Source of the DNA: Deltaproteobacteria bacterium | GTDB taxonomy: Bacteria > Myxococcota > Myxococcia > SLRQ01 | Length of the DNA: 64,000 bases | Assembly (NCBI GenBank): GCA_029210625.1 | Contig: JARGFU010000013.1 | Location: forward strand, 124,001-188,000 | Reading direction: 5' to 3' | Shown here: positions 39,801-48,821 of the stretch, in pieces | Numbering within the stretch: position 1 is the stretch's first letter | Layout: each line of letters begins with the position of its first letter | Made by a program: the position numbers and the translations under genes | The notes under the pieces: generated by a model | What the model was told of the DNA's origin: nothing | Database searches by the model: none | The model's input: the letters and a program-made list of their open reading frames with translations, nothing else

Positions 39801-42565
39801 GCTACACCCTCCACCAGGTGAACGCCGGCGGACCCGACGCCTTCATCATCTCCTGGCAGGGCACCCAGCTCTGGAACGAGCCCACGACCGATCTGAACTT
39901 CCAGATCGTCCTCTGGGACGACGGCAGCTTCGCGGTGAACTACGGCACGATGAGCGGGCCGGGCGCCGACGGCGACGTGGCCGCGGCGGGCTTCGAGGAC
40001 GACACCGGGACGCGCGGGGTGCAGTTCTTCCGCAACGAGGCCTGGCCCGGCGGCCTCACCGGCCTCGGCTGGCAGGTCGACGCGGCGGTGCCCGTGAGCG
40101 GCAGCGTGCAGGTGACCCCCACCGGTGACACCACCTACACCCTCACCGCCACCAGCGCGGCCGGGACGAGCTCCTCCGGGCTCGGCCTGATCGTGCACCC
40201 GCCGGCGCAGGTCCTCTCGACCGGCGTCAGCACGGTCTTCCCGGAGGAGACCTTCCCCTTCGACCTGACCTGGACCACCCGGGACGCCACCCGGGTGGTG
40301 GTGACCGACGCCGGCGGCAACGTGCGCTGCACGGTGACCGACCCGGGCCAGGTCCTGGCGGGCACCTGCGCCCTGAGCGAGACCACCGCCGGCACCTACA
40401 CCTACACCGTGACCGCCACCGGCGCGCTGCCGCGGGACACCACCGCGACCGTCCAGACCGTGACGATCTGGCCGCTGCTCGAGATCAACTCCTTCACGAT
40501 CAGCGACGGCTCGGTCACCGACCCCGTGCAGGTCTTCGTGAGCGCGGGCACCGGCGTCACCCTCTCCTGGGACGTCAGCGGCGCCGTCGGCTTCTCCCTC
40601 GTCAGCAGCGTCAGCGGTGACCTCACCCCGGCGAGCTGGACCGCCACCGGGACCCTCTCGGAGACGCCCACCCAGACGACGACCTACACCCTCTCCATCT
40701 CGGACCACGTCGCCTTCGCCGCGGGCAGCCGGGTGGAGAGCCACCAGGTGACCGTCTACGTCGACGCGGCGCGGATCGACTCCTACGGGGCCAGCGCCAC
40801 GCAGGTCGCGCCGGGCACCTCGGTCGACCTCTCCTGGACCACCTCGGGCATCGTGGACAACACGACCCTCTCCCCCCTCGAGGTGCAGAGCACCATCGGC
40901 AACAGCTTCGCCAGCATCGTCGGCGCGGCCGGGGCGATCCAGGTGGTGCCGGTCGACGGCGGCGGCTCCCCCGACTACGACGGCGGCAACGCGCTCGTCA
41001 CCCTGCCGGGCTTCCCCTTCCCCTTCGACGGGCAGGTCTTCACCGAGTTCGCGATGAACGCCAACGGGATCCTCTTCCTCGATCCCTCCGTGGGCACCGG
41101 CTTCCACACCAGCCACCCGATCCCGGACGTGCGCGCCCCCAACGGCGGCCTGATCGCGCCCTACTGGGACGACCTCGACGGCACCGCCGGGGTCTCCGGC
41201 CTCTGGTACCAGCTGACCGGGGTCCCCGGCAGCCAGACCCTCATCCTGGAGTGGGCCTCCTTCACCCACTACTGGAACGGCGGGACCCTCACCTTCCAGC
41301 TCGTGCTCCAGGAGTCGGGCGCCTTCGAGGTCCGCTACCTGGCCATCACCGAGAACGGCTCGAGCGGGGTCGTGGGCTTCGAGTCGATCTCGGGCGAGAG
41401 CGGCTACGCCCTGGTGAGCAAGACGGCGGCCCCCGGGAAGATCGCCGCGGGCGCCGGGCACCTCTTCCGCCTCGACGTGCTGCCCGCCAGCGGCACGACC
41501 ACCGTCACGCCCACCCGGACCACGACCTACGAGCTCTGCGCCACCGGCGGCGGCTACACCGACTGCCAGACGGTGACGATCGTCGTGATCCAGCCGGGTG
41601 ACCTGCTCATCAACGAGCTGATGCTCCAGCCCCAGGCCGCGACCGGGAACGGAGAGTGGTTCGAGCTGCTCAACCAGACCGCAGAGCCCATCGACATCGA
41701 GGGCTGGACGCTGCGGGACGGCGGCGGCCAGAGCACCCTCATCGCCAACGGGGGACCCCTCCTGGTCCCGGCGGGCGGCGTGCTGCTCCTGGCGGCCGAG
41801 GCGAGCCCGGCCCTCAACGGTGGGGTCACCCCGGCCTACGCCTACGGATCGGGGCTCTCCCTCGACCTGCCCACCGACGACCTGGTGATCGAGTTCGGCG
41901 GGACGATCATCGACACCGTCACCTGGGACGGCACCTGGCCCTTCACCCCGGGCGCCTCCCTGGCCTTCGTCTCCGCGGGCGGCGGCGATCAGAGCGTGAA
42001 CGACCTGCCGGCGGCCTGGATGGCCTCCCTGCTGCCCTATGGCGCCGGCGACCTGGGCTCTCCGGGCACCGCGAACTTCCGCGTGCTCCTCGCCGAGGAC
42101 TTCGAGGTCTGGCCGCTGACCGGCTGGACCATCGAGGACGGCAGCGCCGGCGGCGGCCCCGACGGCTTCACCTGGGGCGAGTGCACCTCCGGCCGGACCC
42201 TCGTCGGCAGCAGCGGCGCCTTCGCCTGCGCCGACAGCGACGCCGCCGGCAACCTGGTGGTGATGGACGAGGGCCTGGTCTCACCCAGCCTCGACGCCAG
42301 CGGCGCCAGCAACGTCACCCTGCTCTTCACCCACTTCTACAACTGGTACCTCTCCGACGAGGGCAGGGTGGAGGTCTCCACCGACGGCGGCCAGAGCTAC
42401 ACCGTGGTCGCCACCTACACGGCCGACTCCACCAACGGCGAGCGGGTGCAGCTCGACCTCTCGACCCTGGCCGCCGGGCAGGCCGACGTGCGGGTGCGCT
42501 TCCACTACAGCGCCGACTACGACTGGTACTGGCTGATCGACGACGTGCGGGTCCTCGCCTACTGA
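36899..42565 (+). CDS. Giant Ig-array surface lipoprotein 3
   Basis: 1888 residues. ATG 36899 follows GGGAGGACCC; signal MPSSPRFTSLLGLLALLLVATGC is a lipoprotein signal. Thirteen Ig-like domains of about 85-110 residues follow, each opening like PxIxxFxAxP..I..GxxxTLSWTTxxA and closing VTPxxxTTYTLTATxxxG. The tenth and thirteenth are interrupted by an inserted nidogen-like domain (FPYYGSARTQVVATSDGFLSFD...GGVIAAFWDDLD; FPFDGQVFTEFAMNANGILFLD...GGLIAPYWDDLD). Then come a lamin-tail-like domain (LLINELMLQPQ..GEWFELLN) and a jelly-roll/MAM-like tip (DFEVWPLTGWTIEDGS...WYWLIDDVRVLAY) shared with gene 2. Only about three lysines are present in the whole protein. No enzymatic motif was seen. Probable surface adhesin or spacer. 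Confidence 0.9.
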   Translation: MPSSPRFTSLLGLLALLLVATGCPKPPSVTDPSIDRFEASATTITAGGTVTLSWETSNALAVTMVDGADQPVDLAGAPAAAGSVDLTLDAVGSHTFTLTATGEEESSPATASVTLTVEASPAPVITSLTATPASVALGDPASLSWTTTGADTVSMVDDAGNTLDLAGQGAASGTVSVTPAVDTTYTLTASGPGGSTTATVTVTVFVLPTILTFESDAAGAVVAGSPVVLSWTTTDTDSIALVDDAGNAIDVSALSPTSDSVTVTPLESSTFTLTATNANGSTDATVTVEVLTHIIAFTLSPEVARAGDTLTLAWQIGGATAADLSGPGGFSYAIPAGELLAGSTTLSAATAGDFVLSATGPQNSDSATRTLAITTAPRIRTFTATPDALTEGEATTLAWTVDGADALDLTDSLGNTVDISALSVTSDSVTQTLVVPGTVTYTLTATNADGNHVLTADVLVAAHPSIDTFVAVPSRLPAGDVTLLSWTTSAADSVRLEESTVDLGIPATDLDGSHQTGALAADTTYVLYASNAAGHEASASLTVTIGAPVNTSFTATPGAGAPGATLQLGWTNEGGTTLTISDGTTDVCTVSTAADVAAGTCDITAPAAVGTHTFTLTVTDSQGGSDTATLDLRVSDGPIIQSFEGNAALISEGDTLTLSWLVDDDPAGNTPSLNLTDDQGNTYDLSGLDPNAGSGDLVGLAAGTYVFTLAATTGVGTDASASFTVTVVAMPVILTFGANPDALDTLGGTVVPTTDLGWTTLDGVSAELWELDATGAPILPALHVAASQGEVDAHTLLGHPLTFSTTFRLHVENAAGGAAEADLTVMVDGPQILAFEATLGGTPVSEVVAGELIDLTWTTNRADAVTLDPPPVRLTSGQYQDISATGTMITFSDPDMGEALITFPAGFTFPYYGSARTQVVATSDGFLSFDPAVSSTGANDPFPHPSSPHGGVIAAFWDDLDLPVTGHGYTLHQVNAGGPDAFIISWQGTQLWNEPTTDLNFQIVLWDDGSFAVNYGTMSGPGADGDVAAAGFEDDTGTRGVQFFRNEAWPGGLTGLGWQVDAAVPVSGSVQVTPTGDTTYTLTATSAAGTSSSGLGLIVHPPAQVLSTGVSTVFPEETFPFDLTWTTRDATRVVVTDAGGNVRCTVTDPGQVLAGTCALSETTAGTYTYTVTATGALPRDTTATVQTVTIWPLLEINSFTISDGSVTDPVQVFVSAGTGVTLSWDVSGAVGFSLVSSVSGDLTPASWTATGTLSETPTQTTTYTLSISDHVAFAAGSRVESHQVTVYVDAARIDSYGASATQVAPGTSVDLSWTTSGIVDNTTLSPLEVQSTIGNSFASIVGAAGAIQVVPVDGGGSPDYDGGNALVTLPGFPFPFDGQVFTEFAMNANGILFLDPSVGTGFHTSHPIPDVRAPNGGLIAPYWDDLDGTAGVSGLWYQLTGVPGSQTLILEWASFTHYWNGGTLTFQLVLQESGAFEVRYLAITENGSSGVVGFESISGESGYALVSKTAAPGKIAAGAGHLFRLDVLPASGTTTVTPTRTTTYELCATGGGYTDCQTVTIVVIQPGDLLINELMLQPQAATGNGEWFELLNQTAEPIDIEGWTLRDGGGQSTLIANGGPLLVPAGGVLLLAAEASPALNGGVTPAYAYGSGLSLDLPTDDLVIEFGGTIIDTVTWDGTWPFTPGASLAFVSAGGGDQSVNDLPAAWMASLLPYGAGDLGSPGTANFRVLLAEDFEVWPLTGWTIEDGSAGGGPDGFTWGECTSGRTLVGSSGAFACADSDAAGNLVVMDEGLVSPSLDASGASNVTLLFTHFYNWYLSDEGRVEVSTDGGQSYTVVATYTADSTNGERVQLDLSTLAAGQADVRVRFHYSADYDWYWLIDDVRVLAY

Positions 42566-42593
42566 AAAGCGATGTGATTACAGCCGTTTGAGT

Positions 42594-42615
42594 CGCGCCC
42601 CGATCCCGGGGCGCG
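42594..42615 (+). terminator. 9-bp GC hairpin between giant genes 3 and 4
   Basis: CGCGCCCCG, loop ATCC, CGGGGCGCG, starting 28 nt after the gene 3 stop. The -35 element of the gene 4 promoter begins two bases after it. There is no poly-U tract. Confidence 0.55.
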
Positions 42616-42617
42616 TC

Positions 42618-42646
42618 TTGACGGGTCGTCGCCGGACCTCTACTTT
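42618..42646 (+). promoter_or_regulatory. Promoter of giant lipoprotein gene 4
   Basis: TTGACG (42618-42623), spacer 17, TACTTT (42641-42646). It directly follows a terminator hairpin and lies 177 nt before the ATG. Confidence 0.6.
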
Positions 42647-42823
42647 GCCCCCGCTCCTTGAGCGGAGCGGAGGGGTCTGCAGCACCAGGAGTCCGTCGAA
42701 ACACACGGGCTCCACTCGAGGGTGCACGAGCGCCTGCTTCGCCCGCTCGTCGCGGCCGGTGGAATGCGGCCGCGGGTCGAGATCCCAAACGAAAAGCACT
42801 CATCCCCACTCGTGAGAGGTCCC
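42647..42823 (+). promoter_or_regulatory. Long 5' leader of gene 4, paralogous to that of gene 5
   Basis: The leader holds GAGCGGAGGGGTCTGCAGC followed by ACC about 17-40 nt after the -10 box. The gene 5 leader has GAGCGGAGGTTTCCAGCACC at the same offset. It ends with GAGAGGTCCC before ATG, again like gene 5. No ORF of its own is convincing; it may be a structured leader or simply duplicated sequence. Confidence 0.45.
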
Positions 42824-45800
42824 ATGTACTCGCTCCGTCTCTCCTCGATCGTCGGGCTCTTGGCCCTGCTCCTCGTCGGCACCACCGGCTGTCCCAAGGA
42901 CGAGCCCATCACCCAGCCCGACATCGTGAGCTTCACCTCCGACCTGACCACGATCACCGGCGCGGGCAGCGCGACCCTCTCCTGGCAGACCACCGGCGCC
43001 AGCGCCGTCTCGATGGTCGACGGCGCGGGTCAGGCCGTGGACCTGGCCGGCGCGGCCGCCGCCGCCGGCTCGGTCGACGTCCTCCTCGACACGGCGGGCG
43101 CCCACACCTTCACCCTCACCGCTACCGGCGAGGAGGGGAGCACCCCGGCCACCGCGAGCCTGACCATCATGGTCGAGGCGAACGCCGCGCCGCAGATCAC
43201 CGCCTTCGCGGCCGCCCCGGCCTCGATCAACAGCGGTGGGACCTCGACCCTCTCCTGGGCCACCACCGGCGCCGACTCCCTCAGCCTGGTGGACGACGCG
43301 GGCAACACCATCGACCTGAGCGGCCAGGCCGTCGCCGCGGGCAGCGTGGCCGTCACGCCGGCGGCCGACATCACCTACACCCTGACCGCCACCGGCCCCG
43401 GCGGCACCGCGACCGCGACCACCACGGTGACCGTGCTCGTCGTCCCGACCATCCTCACCTTCACCTCCGACGCCACCGGTCCGATCGTCGGCGGCGCCCC
43501 CGTGATCCTCTCCTGGACGACCAGCGGCGCCGACTCCCTGACCCTGGCCGACGACGCCGGCAACACCATCGACGTGAGCGGGCTGGCCGTCGCCGGTGAC
43601 TCCGTGAGCGTGAGCCCCACCGTGAGCGCCACCTACACCCTCACCGCGACCAACACCAACGGCAACGCGACGGCCACCACGAGCGTGGACGTGCTGACCG
43701 CCATCATCAGCTTCACCCTGACCCCGAGCACCGCCCGGGCGGGCGACACCGTCACCCTCGACTGGCAGATCGGTGGCGCCTCCTCCGGTGACATCACCGG
43801 CCCCGACGGCTTCTCCCACACCCTCACCGCCGGCGAGCTGGCCATGGGCACCACCACGGTGACCGCGGGCAGCCCCGGTGACTTCGTCCTCTCGGCCACC
43901 GGCCCGCTGAACAACGACAGCTGGACCGAGGCCCTGGCCATCACCACCGCGCCGCGGATCCGCACCTTCACCGCCACCCCGACCGACGTCACGGTCGGCG
44001 AGAGCACGACCCTGGCCTGGACCGTGGACGGCGCGACCACCCTGGCGCTCACCGACTCCCTCGGGAACACCATCGACGTCTCGGCCCTCTCGGTGACCGC
44101 CGACAGCGCCAGCCAGACCCTGACCACCTCGGGCACCGTCACCTTCACCCTCACCGCCACCAACGTGGACGGCAACCACGTGATGACCGCCGACGTGATC
44201 GTCGACGGCATGCCGACCATCGACACCTTCGCGGCCCTGCCCAGCCGGGTCTCCGCCGGGGCCGACACCACTCTCTCCTGGACCACCTCCAACGTCACCT
44301 CGGTGCGCCTCGAGGAGAACTCCGTCGATCTCGGCATCCCCGCCACCGACCTGAGCGGCACCCACCTCGCCACCAGCCTGGCCGCGGACACCACCTACGT
44401 CCTCTACGCCTCCAACAGCGCGGGCTTCGAGGTGAGCTCGAACCTGACCGTCACCGTGGGCGCTCCCCTGAACGTGAGCTTCACCGCCAGCCCCGCGGCC
44501 GCCGCGCCGAGCGACGCCATCACCCTCCAGTGGGTGAACGAGGGCGGCACCACCGTCACCGTGAACGACGGCACCACCGACGTCTGCCTGGTGAACGTGC
44601 CGGCCGACGTGGCCGCGGGTAGCTGCAGCGTCACCGCCCCGGCGGCCCTCGGGACCTACACCTACACCCTGACCGTCGCCGACGGCGCCGGCGGCAGCGA
44701 CACCGCCACCGCCGACCTCTTCGTCTCCGATGGGCCGATCATCCGCGACTTCAGCGCCTCGGCCACCGGCATCTCCGAGGGTGACACCCTGACCCTCTCC
44801 TGGATCGTCGACAACGATCCGGCCGGCACCACGCCGACCCTCAGCCTCACCGACGACCAGGGCAACACCTACGACGTCTCCGGCCTCGACCCGAACCTGG
44901 CCAGCGGCGACCTCGTCGGCCTGACGGCGGGCACCTACGTCTTCACCCTCGGCGCCACCACGGGCGCCGGCACCGACGCCGTGGCCACCGTGACGGTCAC
45001 CGTGGTCGCCCTGCCGACCATCGTCACCTTCGACGCCAACCCGCGCTCCCTGGACACCCAGGGTGGCACGGTGGTGCCGACCACCGACCTCAGCTGGACC
45101 ACCACCGACGGCGTCTCCGCCGAGCTGCGCGAGCTCGACGCCATCGGCCAGCCCCTGCCCACGCCGGTCCACGTGGCCGCCAACCAGGGCGAGGTCGACG
45201 CCTACACCCTGGCCGGCCACAGCCTGACGGGGACCACCGTCTTCCAGCTCCACGTCGAGAACTCGGTCGGCGGCTTCGTCGAGTCCATCGTCACCGTCGT
45301 CGTGGACGGCCCGGTCGTCACCTCCTTCGTGGCGACCCTCGGCGGCAACCCCGTCACCGAGATCGTCGCCGGCGAGACCGTCGATCTCACCTGGACCACC
45401 GACCGGGCGGACACCGCCGCCCTGGAGCCGGCCGCGATCCAGATGACCACCGGCCAGTACGTCGACATCTCCGCCACCGGCACCGCCCTGACCTTCTCGA
45501 GCGGTGACGACACCACCACCGACCTGGTCTTCCCGGCCGGCTTCGCCTTCCCCTTCTACGGCACCGACCGGACGCAGGTGCGGGTCTCGACGAACGGCTT
45601 CATCACCTTCGACATGGCCGCCTCCAGCAACGCCGGCAACGACCCCATCCCGGACACCACCTCGCCCAACGGCGGCGTGATCGCGGCCTTCTGGGACGAC
45701 CTGCACCACTACACCACCGGCGTCGTCTACTGGGAGCTGGTCCCGGACGCCGCGGGCCCCGACGCCCTGATCATCCAGGCCCACAACGTGCACGCCTACA

Positions 45801-48487
45801 GCGGTGAGACCACCACCGACTTCAACTTCCAGTACGTGCTCTGGGACAACGGCGATCTGGCGGTGAACTACGCCACCATGAGCTCGACCGCCGACCAGGC
45901 CGACGCGGACGGCTCCGGCGCCACCATCGGCTTCGAGGACGACACCGGCACCCGCGGTGTGCAGATCTCCTACAACTCGCCGGTGGCCGGCGGCCTCACC
46001 AACACCGGCTGGCTGATGCAGCTCGAGGTCCCGATCAACGGCTCGACCCCGGCCTCTCCGATGGCCGACACGACCTACACCCTGACCGCCAGCAGCGCCT
46101 CGGGCTCCGACTCGGCGGCGGTGACCCTCGTCGTGCACCCGGCGGCCCAGATCTCGGCCTCGGGCTTCACCCCGGCCCAGCCCCAGGAGGGGCAGGTCTT
46201 CGACATCACCTGGACCACCGTGGACGCCACCCAGGTCGTGGTCACCGACGCGGTTGGCAACGTGCTCTGCACGGTCACCGCTGCGGCGGACGTCGCCAGC
46301 GGCACCTGCGCCGTGACCGAGGCCACCGCGGCCACCTACGACTACACGGTCACCGCCACCGGCGCCCTGCCCCGGGACACCACCTCGGCGACGGTGAGCG
46401 CCCAGGTCTATCCGGCCCTGGTGATCAACGGCTGGACCGCCACCGACGGCACCAACACCGAGCCGGACGAGCTCTTCGTCGCCGGCGGCACCTCGGTCGA
46501 CCTGGCCTGGGACACCGCGGGGGCCGCGGGCCTCGCGATCGTCGCCAGCCCGGGCGGCAACATCACCCCGGCCGGCTGGGGGGCCACCGGCACCCTGACG
46601 GTGAACCCGGCCGTGACCACCCTCTACACCCTCTCGATCTCGGACGACGCGGCCTTCGGGGCCGGCAGCCGGATCGTCACCGACACGGTCCGGGTCTACG
46701 TCGACGCGGCGCAGGTCACCAGCTTCGGGGCCAGCACCACCCAGACGGCGGCGGGCGCCAGCGTGGATCTCTCCTGGACCACCACCGGCACCGTCGACGC
46801 CCTGACGGTCACGCCCTCGGGGGTCACGACCACGACCGGCAACACCTTCACCAGCATCGTGGGGCTCGCCGGCGCCGTCGACATCTCTCCGACCAACCTC
46901 AACGGCGGCTACACCAACGTCGCCCTGCCCACCTTCGCCTTCCCCTTCGATGGGCAGAGCTTCACCAACTTCCGGGTCTCCTCCACCGGCTTCGTCAGCT
47001 TCAATACGGCCGACACCGCGTCGCACTGGGCCAACGACCCCATCCCCTCGAGTGACGCGCCCAACGGCGGCGTCATCGCCGCCTTCTGGGACGACATCAC
47101 GGGGACGACCGGCACGACGACGGTCACCTACCTGACCGCGGGGATCCCGGGCAGCCAGACGCTGACCTTCCAGTGGACCGGCTTCAAGCACTACAACGCC
47201 GGGGGCAACATGACCTTCCAGCTCGTGCTGCACGAGAGCGGGTCGGTCGAGGTGAACTACCTGGACATGACCGCCACGGACCCGGCGGACGACGACCTCT
47301 TCGACGGCAGCTCGGCCACGGTGGGCTGGGAGAACATCGCCGGCAACGACGGGGTGGCCTTCGTCTACAACACGGCCTCTCCGGCGCTGATCGCCAACGG
47401 CGTGAAGCACGTCTTCGATCTGTCGCCGCTGCCCGCCAACGGGACCACGACCGTCACCCCGGCCGAGACCACGACCTACGAGATCTGCGCCACCGGCGGC
47501 GGCCACACCGACTGCCAGACGGTGACCGTCTACATCGTGGTGCCCGGCGACCTCATGATCAGCGAGCTGATGGTCGATCCTGCCGTGGCGGGCGGCGAGT
47601 GGTTCGAGGTCTACAACAACCTCGGCGGCGACATCGACATCGAGGGCTGGGTCCTGAAGGACGACGGCGGCCAGACCCACACCATCGCCAGCGGCGGCCC
47701 GCTCCTCGTGCCGGCCAACGGCTTCCTGGTCCTGGCGGCCAACGCCGACTCCGGCACCAACGGCGGCCTGACCCCGGCCTACGCCTATGGTGCGGGCCTG
47801 ACCCTGGACTCGCCGGCCGATCAGCTCGTCCTCGAGTTCGACGGGGTCGAGATCGACCGGGTGAGCTGGGACGCCGCCTGGACCCTCACCAGCGGGGCCA
47901 GCCTCTCCTTCGACCTCTCCCAGGCCGGCGATCCGGCGGCCAACGACACGCCCCTCGCCTGGTGCACCGAGGGCACCTCCTACGGCGCGGGCGGGGCCGG
48001 CAGCCCCGGGGCCGCCGGCGGGTGCTTCTCCTTCGTGACCTACTCCAGCACCCCTGGCCTGGCGGTCCCGGACAACGGCGCCACCGGCAGCCCCTGCGAC
48101 AGCGTGGGCAGCGCCGTGGACAGCTTCGTCGTCAGCGAGACCGGGCTGGTCCTCGACGTGAACGTGCTGGTCGACGTCACCCACACCTGGGACTCCGACC
48201 TCATGTTCTGGCTCGGCTTCGACAACGGCGGGACGCCCATCTGCGTGGAGCTCTCCACGGGCAACGGCAGCTGGGACGCCAACTACACCCAGACGCTCTT
48301 CGACGACGAGGCCACGACCCCGATCACCTCGGGGAGCGCCCCCTTCACCGGCGCCTACCAGCCGGAGGGCCTGCTCTCCGACTTCGACGGGGTGTCCATG
48401 AACGGGACCTGGACCCTCTACGTCGCCGACGACGCCAGCGGCGACACCGGCACCCTCAACGAGTGGCGCCTCACCCTGAGCTACTAG
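42824..48487 (+). CDS. Giant Ig-array surface lipoprotein 4
   Basis: 1887 residues from ATG 42824 (GAGAGGTCCC upstream); signal MYSLRLSSIVGLLALLLVGTTGC with a lipobox. It has the same plan as gene 3: thirteen Ig-like domains, with nidogen-like insertions in the tenth (FPFYGTDRTQVRVSTNGFITFD...NGGVIAAFWDDL) and thirteenth (FPFDGQSFTNFRVSSTGFVSFN...NGGVIAAFWDDI), then a lamin-tail-like domain (LMISELMVDPAV..GEWFEVYN). The tip differs: a proprotein-convertase P-domain-like module (FVTYSSTPGLAVPDNGATG...VDVTHTWDSDLMFWLGFDNGG...GTWTLYVADDASGDTGTLNEWRLTLSY). P-domains outside proteases often serve binding or folding. It is very similar to gene 5 over most of its length. Confidence 0.9.
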   Translation: MYSLRLSSIVGLLALLLVGTTGCPKDEPITQPDIVSFTSDLTTITGAGSATLSWQTTGASAVSMVDGAGQAVDLAGAAAAAGSVDVLLDTAGAHTFTLTATGEEGSTPATASLTIMVEANAAPQITAFAAAPASINSGGTSTLSWATTGADSLSLVDDAGNTIDLSGQAVAAGSVAVTPAADITYTLTATGPGGTATATTTVTVLVVPTILTFTSDATGPIVGGAPVILSWTTSGADSLTLADDAGNTIDVSGLAVAGDSVSVSPTVSATYTLTATNTNGNATATTSVDVLTAIISFTLTPSTARAGDTVTLDWQIGGASSGDITGPDGFSHTLTAGELAMGTTTVTAGSPGDFVLSATGPLNNDSWTEALAITTAPRIRTFTATPTDVTVGESTTLAWTVDGATTLALTDSLGNTIDVSALSVTADSASQTLTTSGTVTFTLTATNVDGNHVMTADVIVDGMPTIDTFAALPSRVSAGADTTLSWTTSNVTSVRLEENSVDLGIPATDLSGTHLATSLAADTTYVLYASNSAGFEVSSNLTVTVGAPLNVSFTASPAAAAPSDAITLQWVNEGGTTVTVNDGTTDVCLVNVPADVAAGSCSVTAPAALGTYTYTLTVADGAGGSDTATADLFVSDGPIIRDFSASATGISEGDTLTLSWIVDNDPAGTTPTLSLTDDQGNTYDVSGLDPNLASGDLVGLTAGTYVFTLGATTGAGTDAVATVTVTVVALPTIVTFDANPRSLDTQGGTVVPTTDLSWTTTDGVSAELRELDAIGQPLPTPVHVAANQGEVDAYTLAGHSLTGTTVFQLHVENSVGGFVESIVTVVVDGPVVTSFVATLGGNPVTEIVAGETVDLTWTTDRADTAALEPAAIQMTTGQYVDISATGTALTFSSGDDTTTDLVFPAGFAFPFYGTDRTQVRVSTNGFITFDMAASSNAGNDPIPDTTSPNGGVIAAFWDDLHHYTTGVVYWELVPDAAGPDALIIQAHNVHAYSGETTTDFNFQYVLWDNGDLAVNYATMSSTADQADADGSGATIGFEDDTGTRGVQISYNSPVAGGLTNTGWLMQLEVPINGSTPASPMADTTYTLTASSASGSDSAAVTLVVHPAAQISASGFTPAQPQEGQVFDITWTTVDATQVVVTDAVGNVLCTVTAAADVASGTCAVTEATAATYDYTVTATGALPRDTTSATVSAQVYPALVINGWTATDGTNTEPDELFVAGGTSVDLAWDTAGAAGLAIVASPGGNITPAGWGATGTLTVNPAVTTLYTLSISDDAAFGAGSRIVTDTVRVYVDAAQVTSFGASTTQTAAGASVDLSWTTTGTVDALTVTPSGVTTTTGNTFTSIVGLAGAVDISPTNLNGGYTNVALPTFAFPFDGQSFTNFRVSSTGFVSFNTADTASHWANDPIPSSDAPNGGVIAAFWDDITGTTGTTTVTYLTAGIPGSQTLTFQWTGFKHYNAGGNMTFQLVLHESGSVEVNYLDMTATDPADDDLFDGSSATVGWENIAGNDGVAFVYNTASPALIANGVKHVFDLSPLPANGTTTVTPAETTTYEICATGGGHTDCQTVTVYIVVPGDLMISELMVDPAVAGGEWFEVYNNLGGDIDIEGWVLKDDGGQTHTIASGGPLLVPANGFLVLAANADSGTNGGLTPAYAYGAGLTLDSPADQLVLEFDGVEIDRVSWDAAWTLTSGASLSFDLSQAGDPAANDTPLAWCTEGTSYGAGGAGSPGAAGGCFSFVTYSSTPGLAVPDNGATGSPCDSVGSAVDSFVVSETGLVLDVNVLVDVTHTWDSDLMFWLGFDNGGTPICVELSTGNGSWDANYTQTLFDDEATTPITSGSAPFTGAYQPEGLLSDFDGVSMNGTWTLYVADDASGDTGTLNEWRLTLSY

Positions 48488-48520
48488 GCACCAGCTAGCC
48501 CAGAACCCCGTCTCATCCGT

Positions 48521-48560
48521 GGGCCCCGGCTGCTTCGCGCCCGCCGGGGCCCGCTCTTTC
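48521..48560 (+). terminator. 10-bp hairpin between giant genes 4 and 5
   Basis: GGGCCCCGGC, a 12-base loop, GCCGGGGCCC, then GCTCTTTC. It begins 33 nt after the gene 4 stop and is followed by a pyrimidine-rich stretch, so it is the most terminator-like of the set. A further nested GGGGGT/ACCCCC plus C7/G7 palindrome follows at 48575-48602. Confidence 0.6.
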
Positions 48561-48613
48561 ACCGTCCCTGGATTGGGGGTTACCCCCCCGGGGGGGACCC
48601 CCGATCGGACCGC

Positions 48614-48643
48614 TTGACAGATGGCGAGCGCCGCTCCTACCTT
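48614..48643 (+). promoter_or_regulatory. Promoter of giant lipoprotein gene 5
   Basis: Consensus TTGACA (48614-48619), spacer 18, TACCTT (48638-48643), 178 nt before the ATG, matching the 177-nt distance of gene 4. Confidence 0.6.
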
Positions 48644-48821
48644 GCATTCACCCAAGCGGCAGAGCGGAGGTTTCCAGCACCGCCAATCCAGCAGAAATAT
48701 GCTGTATCAGCCGGGGCGCCAGAGGCGCCTCTTCGGCTGCGCGAAGTCGGTCCACCCACATCAGGACACCCGCGCAGGCCACCCAACCGCCTTCACCCCC
48801 AATTCTCGAATGGGAGGTCCC
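48644..48821 (+). promoter_or_regulatory. Long 5' leader of gene 5
   Basis: The leader shares GAGCGGAGG...CAGCACC and the GGGAGGTCCC-ATG ending with gene 4. The 334-nt gap 48488-48821 therefore holds, in order, a terminator, a second palindrome, a promoter and this leader. No gene was seen in it. Confidence 0.45.

Noticed and set aside
42566-42823. Short ORFs in the gene 4 leader (75-117 codons)
   Set aside because: They lack ribosome-binding sites and similarity between the gene 4 and gene 5 leaders is at DNA level, not kept in frame.
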